From Siphonodentalium dalli (Eukaryota; Mollusca; Scaphopoda; Gadilida; Siphonodentaliidae): DNA of 64,000 bases. A model generated the notes under the pieces. It ran no database searches. It saw only the letters and a list, made by a program, of their open reading frames with translations, and had not been told where the DNA came from. Positions 10,457 to 20,599 of the stretch are shown piece by piece. The number at the start of each line of letters is the position of its first letter. The first letter of the stretch is position 1. The translations under genes and the position numbers were made by a program. The stretch covers positions 120,952,126 to 121,016,125 of the forward strand of contig CP136069.1 in the NCBI GenBank assembly GCA_032622095.1, read 5' to 3'.

Positions 10457-11304
10457 CTAACACGGAACGCTCTTGTCTGTTCCATGCCGTGCACATCGCC
10501 CCTGTTTGTTTTATTTTTTAAGACTTCAAAACGTCTTTCTGTGACATATATAATTCCCATAGAAAGGTAGTTAAAGTATTTATCGACCTATTTTGACACC
10601 GGGAAAAATTCAAAAGCGAATATTAATACGGGTATTTTGGAGCGCAAATCGCCATGTGGCTTTAATGTAGAGTAGTTTGAGTGTGTTTTATATCGAAGGG
10701 TATATATAGCGATGTAGTCGTTGTGCATATTCAACAAAGACCACAGCCATATAATTAAAAAAAATAATGAACAGTTTATGTGAGTTATTGATGGGTATAT
10801 ATATATAGCGCTGTGACCTGTGCACCAACGACCACACGACCACAGCGATATACTTCTCAATAGCATACACTCAAACTAAACTCAATTGTTATATTTACGA
10901 AGCCTTTTCTTATTAATTTCGATGATTTATTTTACTGAAATATATCTGCAGTTTGGATATTATATGCAGCATGCCGTACTGTAAGTTAGACCAATATTAT
11001 AACTGTGAGTTAACGATCGATTTGCCTGTGGTGGTGCACTTAAATAAACACGTGTTCAATATATATCACTTTTAGTCACACAGGTTAACAAGATATGACG
11101 CCGGCTCGTGTTACGGTATGTTTGCCTGAGATATGAAACTCATGACCCAATTAACAGTTTTGCGAGGATTTTGAGAATACATTGCTCAGTTGGCAAATGT
11201 CATATCAAACTAGGCTAAAATTGTCCTGCTATTTGATTATCCAATCAGCATTTGGGGCGATTTTGTTCAGACAAAATGTCGCATGTGTTCATACTTTCGG
11301 TTAA

Positions 11305-11672
11305 AGACATATTATGGACTTGCTCGGGTGCGTGAAACTAATCAGTTAGTACGCATGTGCTATGCCGTCTGTGGGAATGTAGCATTCTACTAACATCGCC
11401 GAAAATCTCAAAGAAATTGACCATACCACTACATATATATCGCCGTCTAAACTACGTTTCATTGTAAATATTTACATCTCGATTCGGGACGCAACAATCG
11501 GCTATACACTAACGCAAACGGTTTCGCCATCGAGAGTCAATGCATTGAATTAATATATAAGAATGACGATGTGTATTGTAAATTTGGGTTAATATTCATA
11601 AAAAATAACTACTTTGAGCAAGATTATTCTCCATTTCTATTTGTTCACACAATCGCAGTGTTTCACATCACT
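11305..11672 (-). mobile_element. TTAA-flanked MITE, second copy
   Basis: Inverted relative to 2460-2821 and matching it over its whole length, with TTAA at 11301-11304 and 11673-11676. Similarity is moderate, with many substitutions and small indels, so the two copies are old. No coding capacity. The short open frame 11571-11813 only overlaps its edge. Confidence 0.78.
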
Positions 11673-11734
11673 TTAATATTTGAGACTAAATTGGGCATCA
11701 GACGACAGCCTCCAATCTTAAGAGGTGCTGTCAG

Positions 11735-11873
11735 GTTGCAAATGTCTACAGCTGGAAGGCTTGTAGTACCAATTGGAAAATTCCCCACCCAACGGGGAAG
11801 GGGGCACAACTGAAATTTCTCTGCAGATGTAAATTGGAAATCCCATGTTGGAGACCCCTAGCCACGTCCATGC
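11735..11873 (-). repeat. TTCCAACTG-family repeat, 5' part, minus
   Basis: Minus-strand reading begins GGACGTGGCTAGGGGTCTCC and continues into AATTTCAGTTGTGCCCCCTT and a TTCCAATTGGTAC block. These match the heads of the copies at 12284 and 45633. It is truncated after about 140 bp. Confidence 0.6.
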
Positions 11874-12283
11874 TGAGATATATGCCCTGGTGCCCATTAC
11901 GAGCTTTCCTACTTGTCACCAAATAATTTCCTATTTGTGCGAAGCACAAGCAACTTCATTAATGCGTTGATTCATCGAGCGGAACTTTTAGACAGCGAGA
12001 AACACTTTTTGTAACACTGGAAGCATGTCTAACCTCGATGCTTGAAAGTTTAATGAGAATTGCTATCTTTGCAACACTTTCTGGCGAAAGATAATTCCAC
12101 GTTCTTCCACTTCGTTACCAGTGTGGTTGCACCCACGTGCGCTTTCAGGCGATATTCTAGAAGTAACTACAAGCAGCGCATTTTCTTTTGATGAGATATG
12201 CCGGTTGGTTTAAAAGTCTTAATTTAGTTCAAAATACTGTGGTATATTAATTCAAAAGTTTATGCAGAAAAAATTTCACATCA

Positions 12284-12801
12284 GGGACGTGGGTATAGAG
12301 GGTTTCCGTTTGGGGGTGGGTGGGTGTCCATTCACCTTGATATTTCCAACTGCACCCTCTCCTTGATCCATACCAAATGTTCGCGAGATACAATTTGCAG
12401 CCCCGCCCTCCTTGGGTTACAGCCCCACCCTCCTTTGGTTACAGCCGCACCCTCCTTGCAGCCCCACCCTCCTTGTGTTACAGCCCCACCCTCCTTGCAG
12501 CCCCACCCTCCTTAGGTTGGAACTTTCCAACTGGTACCTCAAACTTTCCAACTGTAGAACATTTCCCATAAGGTTCAAAATTTCCAACTGATTGCCATTT
12601 CAGACCAGAAAACTATATTATACTGTTGGTTTAAAAACAACAAATTTCCCACTAATTACTTATTGGAAAATTGAGAACAATGTTAACCTATACAAGCATG
12701 TGGTGTAAAATTTACAACTAATTTTATGTGAGGCATAAATTTCCAACAATTGAACATTTTGACCAAAGTTGGCCGCACCAGCGTCCCCCCCCCCCCCCCC
12801 C
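12284..12801 (+). repeat. TTCCAACTG-family repeat, near full length
   Basis: Head CAGGGACGTGGGTATAGAGG; then a tandem block of CAGCCCCACCCTCCTTG words (12403-12515), several TTTCCAACTG words, AACAACAAATTTCCC, and a tail GACCAAAGTTGGCCGCACC, ending in GCGTCCCCC and a C-run. The head and tail form a short imperfect inverted repeat (CAGGGACG / CGTCCC), so this may be a DNA element. The best-preserved copy in the window. Confidence 0.65.
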
Positions 12802-12959
12802 GCCCAACATATCATCGAGTCCATGTTCCCCACGGTGAACTTCTACGTGTAAGTCAGTAAATAAGGTGCTTGTCCAAAACATTTTTATTTTAAATATTTT
12901 AACCTATTCTATTCTAAATACATTTCCCCCATCAGTTAAACAACTATACATTTGAATGG

Positions 12960-13260
12960 TCTATTAATCATTTGGGGGGGGGGGGGGGGTGTTCAGGATA
13001 ACTTAGCAGAAGGCAGTATGATGAACAGATAATACAATGGCAGATGGATTCATATTCTTTGGTGGGAAATGTTCAGATAATAAGTTTAACAAAACGACAA
13101 TGAACATATTATCAGAACATTTCCTAAGAGAGCTACTCATCAACGAGTATTTAGCACAGGCCCCTGGGGAAAATTACTAAAATACCAATATAGACTATAC
13201 CAGTGGTATTTAGTAACTTTCACCGGGGGCCTGTGGTATTTAGTATATAGAAAGGATTAA
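12960..13260. repeat. Two small palindromic elements
   Basis: A G-run lies at about 12975-12991. At 13063-13124 a hairpin pairs GGGAAATGTTCAGATAATA with its near-complement; related hairpins lie at 33597 and 19142. At about 13148-13245 a second palindrome pairs TATTTAGCACAGGCCCC with GGGGCCTGTGGTATTTAG, and its inner arms AAATTACTAAAATACC pair with GGTATTTAGTAACTTT. Both look like MITE remnants. Confidence 0.6.
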
Positions 13261-13264
13261 AACA

Positions 13265-15150
13265 GACTCCCAACATTTCCGGTTACAATGTAACACTGGT
13301 GACTCTGGTCTGTCAGTGTGTGATTTATTAATTTCCGACTACGTGCATGTATGTTTGCCTTTTATGACAGAACTGTATGCATAGCAGGCTCTCCATATAC
13401 AATGTCGAATAAGTAACTAAACCATGTCTATAATATGCATATAAATTATATCCTGAAATAAACCGGATAAAATAGACTAGACGTGTCAGTTTACTCATAT
13501 CACTTTGGCGAAATGATCTGGTTGAGTTGTCGTAAAATTCAAAATGACAATTTCAACATCGACCAAGACGTCATTGTATAGACGGGGGAAATAACATGCC
13601 GACTTCTTCACTTATTTATATTGATACGCGATATCAGCAGGACCTATGCTCAAATAAGGCAAACACAACCACAAATAGTCTGACTATATTACTACTACAG
13701 GATAAATTTTCTGGCTAATTTTGTTTTAAAGCATTCCTTTCCGAAAACCGGAAACATGAATTCAAGTTAATTAAAAATTCCCTTTTCTCTTATATTACTG
13801 GAAATGGCCAATTTAAATGATAAATACTGATTTCTCTGGTAATACTCTGGTGTTTTTGTTTGTTTTCTGTTTAAAAAAAATAAATTAGCAATTTTAGTAC
13901 TTGATAAATAAAATTTTAGCTGTTTTCAGTTAGGTATTTTAACTATGATTCAACTTATTTTAATTTGCATAAAATTGGTATGTTACCCTGTGCTATGTAT
14001 GTGTTTATTTATATATGTATTTGTTTTACAGTCCGTCAAAAGCTCTTCAGAGCTTGTGTTTGTAATATGTTTAAATACCTCCGAATTCAGAAATGGCAAA
14101 AAAAAATTCTCTGGTTAGCGCGAACCATGATGGCCATGCGCACATGCTGTTAGAGATTTCCACAAAGCGCACTTTATGAACGTGAGCTCATTCGCTATGC
14201 ATCATTCTCCTGATCATTCACGTACGATCTATGCTGTACGATATAGTCAATCAACTGAATAGATAACGTCAGTAACCACGAACAAGCAAGCGTCAAATAG
14301 GATCCACGCTCTCGCTGAATCGCGCACTCTCCCACGCAACTAAGTACTCTTTGTGATGCAAACTTATTCAAACGAGTTTCTTTGATCACAAGAAAGTAAT
14401 AAAGTTCTTGCAGAGAATATGGACCGCGCCCTGTGTATGAAAACCATGTTTTTGTGAGCTATGGCGCTTGTTTCGCGTGAGTGCTTTGTTGTGCACAAGA
14501 AATGTCGTTTATTCCGAGAATTCCGTCTCAGTCTTATCAAGATATCTCATTTTCTCCGAGTGCTTAATACTGTTCAACGCCACAACACTCGATCGGACAA
14601 TCCGATGCATCCTGGTAAACTTGGCATTAGGATGTTTTTGTTGTAAGTTATCGAGTGGCGAACACGTAATTAAAATACAGGGATCGTCGTTAGTCGTTTT
14701 TTCTACTTCTTTGGGTGGTGATGCACACAGAGAGTTCCGTGTTGTGCAGTTCGTGGCTATGGCTATAATATTAATGAAATATGGTATGGAGATTCGCCGT
14801 CAAACAGAGGCACCATTACGTTCGCATTTCATCAGGAAATAATCATGGTGTTCTGGCTTTCCGCGCATATATCTATGCAATGGTTCATCAGATCTTAATG
14901 AAGTTTGATATGGATGTTCGCCATCATAGTATTTTCAAAAAAGTGCCTAATTTAACATGACATATGAATTTTCCAACAAAGATTTATCTTTATTTATATC
15001 TAATTTTTCACAATGTTTCAGAAACTTTCAGTTAGATTAAGACGGAATCACAGATTAAACAGTATTAAACTGAAATACAATGACCACTATGCCCAAGTAT
15101 TTGATGATACAAACGCCGTTATAGAGATTCACGTCTGAGCAAGTCCCTCT
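13265..15150. other. No recognised feature
   Basis: The sequence contains a 124-codon plus-strand frame (14468-14842) with two overlapping alternatives, none resembling a known domain. I do not call it a gene. No repeat boundary was found. Confidence 0.4.
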
Positions 15151-15157
15151 GTCAAAG

Positions 15158-15593
15158 CCAGGGGTGTAGCAAACAAATTTTATTGGGGGGGGTATAACGA
15201 TTCATCGCGGGGGAGTGCACGAGAGGGGGTCGCCCCCTCTGGTTGGGGGGGTCGGGTGGTCCTCCCCCGGGAAACTTTTCTGACATTGGAAGCTTAAAGT
15301 GGCTCTCTGGTGGCTTCTGACCCATCTGACATTGTTTTCCCACCCACTACATTATCATAGATTAGATCAACCACCCCATCCCGCCACCCATGTTATCTTA
15401 TGCGCCGCAAGCGCTCGTATATAGGTAGTACCCATGCACCCACCATCCCATCCTGCCACCCATAGTACCGTATGCGCCGCGATCGTCGGCGATACTTCAT
15501 TAGTTTGCCAAATATTTTTACTAACCTTTGGAAAATATTGGGGGGGGGGGGTAAATACCCCCATGCCCCCCCCCCCGGTTCCTACGCCCCTGG
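15158..15593. mobile_element. MITE with CCAGGGGYGTAG termini
   Basis: Left end CCAGGGGTGTAGCAA and right end CTACGCCCCTGG are inverted. AAAG adjoins the left end and TTAAAG the right, so an AAAG-containing TSD is possible but not clean. The interior is C/G-homopolymer rich and holds two copies of a roughly 70-bp block (CATCCC.CCACCCAT...TATGCGCCGC) at 15370-15480. Confidence 0.55.
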
Positions 15594-15599
15594 TTAAAG

Positions 15600-17480
15600 C
15601 CATAACAATTTAATGAGGTTCCTCATATAATTTAATTCAATATAATGTCATTACCACGTGGTTTACCATGAACTGTCCCACATACCCCAAGGGGAGTCCA
15701 TACTTCCATCAGTGACTCTAAGCTAACGAAAAGGCAAGATGTCCCGAAACCTGTATAGCTGTATGTATTAACATGTATAATTGTCTAATAACTATTCAAC
15801 AATGAGTGGATAAACTTCTTAATTTTCAAACTATTCAACAGTCACATACCTCAGAGGTGAATTTCTTCTTTTTTAAAATATATATACATATATTTAAATA
15901 AGATTTATATTAGGCACGGACTAGTGTGAGTGCTCAATGCGTGAACTAAGTTTCATTTCCGATCGAAATGGCCATGCATCGATCAGAATGTCACACAAAG
16001 ATGTCCATCAACTCAAATCAAATTTGACAATCGTCGAGAGTTGGGAAGCGTCTAAATATGGGTTCGATTATAATTGACATAAAACGAATCAACCATTATA
16101 TTGGAACAGCATAACATACTTCCTCCAAAATTGTCTCTGTGCATGGTCATACGATTACTGGCGTATGTCTAATGGCATGGTTCAAAGAAAGCAAAGTGGC
16201 CCTATTCGAGGCAGTGCATGGGAGGGGCAAAACAGTGCTTGCACCAAATCGTGTCGCTGATTTGCACCAAACTTATATAATCATCATCTATACATGGAAT
16301 ATAATGGTGTGGCGCCCTAGGAGCCAGGGATTGCATGGAGGGCACCAACATGCCGGGATGAAACATTAGCACCAATTATTACCAACTTAGATATACATGC
16401 ATGCATCACCATGAGTATAATGGTGTGGTTCAAAGTTGGCAGAGCCATACATATGTCATAATTTGCTCTAACTGTCAGCATTCATTCACGAGCAATCTAT
16501 ATATTTGAGCAATGAGCTCCCCCAATAACTCGTCGTTGATATTTAAAAAAAAAAAAAAAAAAAAACCAGATATCATACAGATTCGTTTTAATAATATATT
16601 GGCGTTCAAAGTTCACAACTTCGAAAAATTGTGACCGGAGTAAGTAACTCGAACACTTATATCATCTATATATATATTGAGTTATTTATATAAGTTAAGA
16701 TAACGGCGCGAACTCACTTCGACGTGAGACATCTTGCTGCCATTTTCGAGCAATTTATGACGTAAGTTATCGGTCCTGAGTGACGGTGGGGACGGGGTGC
16801 TATAGTGACACCAAATTATGTCAAACAGAGTTGGTTACGATCTAATTTATATTAGGCGTTTACATGATGCGAGGTATATACTTGTGAGGTTTGTGTATGC
16901 TTTTAAAAGGCAAACTGTGTGTCAAATTAGTGAATCAACACATCTTGAGTACTCAGGCATTATACAATCTGGAAGAATGCGACAATCTTCTCCTATTGCC
17001 GAGATTATACAATTTACTCGGGAAGTAAATACATTGCGCATGACCCTATAACACTTACACAGATATACCTGTAGCCCTTGACTCACTTGTCCGACCAGCC
17101 GACCATGAATGATTCGTAAAACTCAGAATGAAAGGTCTGCCTGAGGCCGGATCATAACACTCGTTTCCTGCATACACAGTGAATTGTCATAGTTATCGTT
17201 TATTGAAAGTATTATATCTTCTGGAAGCCACAGTCTTGCGACATCGCCCGCCTAACATCATATCGTGCGATAATCAGCACACATATACAATCCATGTAAT
17301 GTCATTCTATCTTTACTACTCTTACCTTTCTCCTTTGGGGCCATGTGGCCCAGGTAGGGTAACCTGACTCAAGTAGATGGTCAAATGTCTCAGTTGCTTC
17401 GGGGGTTCGGTGCATGTTGCCTACATGTATATATATGTACAATATATTGATTTGTCGCCCTGTGCGATCTCACCCGTAAA
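15600..17480. other. No supported gene; A-run and weak internal repeat
   Basis: A run of about 22 A lies near 16543. Around 16120-16460 the phrase TATAATGGTGTGG and a nearby CATGGTTCAAAG-type phrase recur, suggesting an ancient imperfect duplication. No exon or domain was recognised. Confidence 0.4.
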
Positions 17481-17639
17481 ACTCACAAAGTCATGATATG
17501 GCATGACGGTGGAAACTACGACACACCCCAGTAAACCAAACCAACCTTTCTTGTTTGTATACGTCAGATATGGGACACCCCACATCTGCCTCAAATGAGG
17601 TGGCCCTTATCGGTGTATTACCAAGTTCACGAGTCTTAC

Positions 17640-17768
17640 CTGTTATGCATTGGTTTGTTCCTCTTTTTTGTTGGTACTCACCAATTTGTTCACAACGAGC
17701 TGCTGTGGCAAAGAGAAACAGAATAACGAGATGAGAACCGATAAGTCTTCCCTGCATCATAGCGGGAC
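17640..17768 (-). CDS. Signal-peptide exon of a secreted protein
   Basis: Minus-strand exon with a polypyrimidine-AG acceptor (TATATTTCAG) just upstream, eight bases of 5' UTR, then ATGATG at 17760. The first 23 residues form a classic signal peptide: MMQGRLIGSH, the hydrophobic core LVILFLFATAA, then RC. About 17 polar residues follow, ending at a strong donor (CAG|GTAAGA, 17634-17639 on plus). The exon ends in phase 1, so it could splice to the phase-1 LDL-A exon at 7183, but 10 kb of intron would lie between and there is no direct proof. Protein identity unknown. Confidence 0.55.
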
Positions 17769-18159
17769 CTGAAATATATATAACAGAGACAACCTGTGAA
17801 ATGGTTTCAACGACCATAATGAGTGAATGAGTGGTTCACTGTGGTTGTATAGTCAAGAGTTGGTCAGTGTGATAGTGATCGAGTCTCGATCAGATTTCTG
17901 AGTGAATGTGTATGCGCATGGGCGGTTTTTAATTAGAATCGCGTAAACAATAGTGTGTTAGTGGTTAGTCAATGCATGACATGAGTGAATGCATTAATGC
18001 GTTGGTATGCGAGTGAGTGAACGCATGAGCATGAAAGAGGTTGTGTTTCACTCACTTTCTATTAGAATGAATTTGAGAGGCGTGAGCTATAGTGGGAGAT
18101 TTGGTGCATGTAAGTGAGTATGTGTGAATATGCCTTCGTTTATTGTGGAACTAGGAATA

Positions 18160-18330
18160 TTCCCCATCACTATATGAAAATCAAATTAAGACATTTAACG
18201 TATTGGGAAAGATTGTTACGAATGAACTGCAATATGCTTCCTTTTATATTTTATCAAATATTAATCACTTATGACAACCATCTAACATCAACAGCCCATG
18301 CATGGATTGCAACTGTACATAAAATGTCAT
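18160..18330 (+). pseudogene. LINE C-terminal fragment
   Basis: The plus strand encodes MKIKLRHLTYWERLLRMN, then LPFIFYQIL and WIATVHKM. This matches the tail region found after RT in many invertebrate LINEs (K-x-R/N-x-x-x-Y-W-x-R-L-L, then L-P-x-x-x-Y and a W-x-x-x-V motif). It is cut off by the MITE that begins at 18331. Family assignment by pattern only. Confidence 0.55.
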
Positions 18331-18334
18331 TTAA

Positions 18335-18762
18335 AGGTACTAAATCCGACCAGACGGTCCCCATGCCATCAAAGTACAACAACAACAACAACATTCTTCA
18401 AAATACGCTTTAGTTATCAGAATCTATTTATTGCAACAAAATAATGCTAACCACTGGTCAACTATGTTATCAAATTTCCCAAAAATTGTTATTTATCAAC
18501 ATTTTGTTCAACAAAATTTGACCGTATTATCACGAAAGTATCACGAAATTTGACAGTATTATTACCACTTGACTTTAGAGTCATCCATCTTCATCCGCAA
18601 TTTTGTCCGAGATCCTCAGTTTGATCGCGTGTTTCTGGGCCACATTTTATTACACATCTCTATAAATAACAAACTTCAAAAATCGATATCTGATCACTCA
18701 GATGGGTGGGTTACCCCCGAAGCCAAAGAAATAGTACTCTAGGAGCGTCTGATCGAGTACCT
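18335..18762. mobile_element. TTAA-flanked palindromic MITE (AGGTACT family)
   Basis: TTAA at 18331-18334 and 18763-18766 flank inverted ends AGGTACTAAATCCGACCAG and, complemented, AGGTACTCGATCAGACGC. A third end of the same family occurs at 35727 (TTAAAGGTACTCAATCTG), again next to TTAA. It inserted into the LINE fragment at 18160. TTAA duplication points to piggyBac-like or Kolobok mobilisation. Confidence 0.75.
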
Positions 18763-18774
18763 TTAAATGAACTC

Positions 18775-19375
18775 ACAGTCAATATATATATGATCGCCGT
18801 CAAATGCCCTTGATTTGACAATCCTATACCGCGGCAATGATCAACGCCCGGTATAAACCACCCTGACTATATATAAACCCAGTTGGGATATACGAGCCCG
18901 GATCTCAGATTATAGTCCGTGTGGTTTACAGCGAGCGAGACTGACCACCCAGGGTATTCATATGGTCGCTGCTCACGATAAGAGACGCACAATTAATAAC
19001 CTTATCTGTTCGATGCGATTTTTATATAATAGGGAGGTTTCGCAAGTGCGAATAGGGTAACGGCTACGTTTAGTTATTCGTATCCGTAAAATTCACATAG
19101 GGCTAAACAAAAATGAGTAGTTCCCTAGCCTACCCTATATAGGAAAATGTTCAGATAATATTATGGGAACATTTCCCACCAATGAGTATAAATCATTCGA
19201 CAAGTGTATTAACTGTCGTTTGTTTATATTTCCGGAACACCACTCCAGATGAATAATAAACCAATCCAATGTCTATACCTTTATATTATATTGGGGGAAG
19301 AAAGGGTTAAGACACACAATCATAAAGGCCCGAAATGAATATTGACTGAATGTGATTACCATAAAGTAATTCGTA
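18775..19375. other. No gene; short hairpin remnant
   Basis: A compact copy of the GGAAATGTTCAGATAATA hairpin lies at 19142-19178, beside ACCAATGAGTA. Otherwise nothing was recognised. Confidence 0.4.
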
Positions 19376-19382
19376 CTCAGTA

Positions 19383-19873
19383 ACACCCCTGGTCAAGTGG
19401 TCCTGCTAATGTGCTATGATGCGGTTGGGTCCTGCTGAATTGCTATGATGCTGTTATGACAAACTGATATTGTTAACAAAAAGTACCGTTATATTTTTTG
19501 TATTTGTCTCTTTCGATGTGTTCCTATAATCTGAACATATCCAGAAAAAGCCATTATGCGTATCAAAACATTCAAAAACATATTTATTGCGAACTATATT
19601 TAATACTGGTTGTATTAGTTGTTGAAAATCGACTATAATCAAGATGGTTATTCATGTCGTTTTAGAAACACCAGCGAAGGCATTATTATATTTTTCAAAA
19701 TATATATATGTTCTTGAATGTTTCATATACACACTTGATTTTTCTCAAATCGCTGGGATTAGTCAAACACCGCGAACATGACAACTTTAGAAAATAACGG
19801 TACTTTTTCGTAACGGCATCAGTTTGCACTACCCGCATCATAGCAATTCAGCAGGACCACCTGGCCAGGGGTG
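19383..19873. mobile_element. Palindromic MITE, CACCCCTGGTCAAGTGG family, copy 1
   Basis: Long inverted arms: CACCCCTGGTCAAGTGGTCC at left against GGACCACCTGGCCAGGGGTG at right, and further in TGCTATGATGCGG against its complement. AGTA borders both ends (379-382 and 874-877). A second copy is at 40238-40746. Confidence 0.78.
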
Positions 19874-20054
19874 AGTATGGATATGTAACACATGCCGTGA
19901 CATTTTATCTCGGTACTCTGTATACGGACGTACTTATATATAGAACACAGACGACGTAAACGGGGCTACACATCTTAACTTCCATTTAGTTTAATACCAA
20001 AAGTTCAAAACCTCAGCGCAGAGGTTAAGACACGATTTGTCTGCAACGTGATAC

Positions 20055-20195
20055 CTTTTCGGCGTAGCAAATTAAATCGATAGTTAATGGGTTCTACACG
20101 TTTGTAATTAAACACACCCATTGGTAATGGTTTATGCATATTGTTTCCAATGAATTTCCACCCTTTCTCGTGTGACTGTGTATAAAACACGCTTC
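20055..20195 (-). CDS. Candidate symmetric phase-1 exon, unknown domain
   Basis: On the minus strand a strong acceptor (TTTTTGTCTCCAATTTTCAG) precedes a 141-bp segment that stays open and ends at AAAAG|GTATCA, a moderate donor. The peptide includes YTQSHEKGWKFIGNN and GVFNYKRVEPINYRF, of ordinary globular composition. Both boundaries are phase 1, as in extracellular modules and as in the two other minus-strand exons here. I do not recognise the domain. The open frame continues past both splice sites, so it could be fortuitous. Confidence 0.35.
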
Positions 20196-20465
20196 CTGAA
20201 AATTGGAGACAAAAATCAGTACGATATATCTTGCATTTCATTAAGCATTTCGTCGCGGTTTGTTCCAGAAACTTCATTTAAGGATACAAACACTCACTCA
20301 ATTAGTTGTTGTATCATAAATATATCACTTATCAAGCCTCGGACGACTACATTGTATCATCAATTGGCCGATTAAATTAAGGATTATTGTGTGCGGTTTG
20401 CTTAATCTTGAGGAATGTGCAAAGCGAATATTTCAATGCAAATGATTGTCCATACATTGCGTGGA

Positions 20466-20555
20466 TCTTTCGGCACTTGTGGTTTGCAGTTCGGCACATA
20501 GACGTTTCGGCACCCGATTTTTCGGCAACTTCGGACGTTTCAGCACCTGCATTGC
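20466..20555 (+). repeat. TTCGGCAC motif cluster
   Basis: Five near-copies of TTTCGGCAC/TTCGGCA occur within 90 bp, at irregular 10-25-bp spacing. Degenerate minisatellite; no coding sense. Confidence 0.45.
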
Positions 20556-20599
20556 AATTTTGGGACCAACGAAAATATCAGTCATGACTAGATATTATT

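Noticed and set aside
12400-12515. Proline-rich protein (PHPPLVTAAPSLQPHPP)
   Set aside because: It is the CAGCCCCACCCTCCTTG tandem inside a dispersed repeat, open in more than one frame.
14468-14842. 124-codon open frame as a gene
   Set aside because: Overlapping frames are equally open, no domain or signal peptide is visible, and the upstream Met lies in a different frame.
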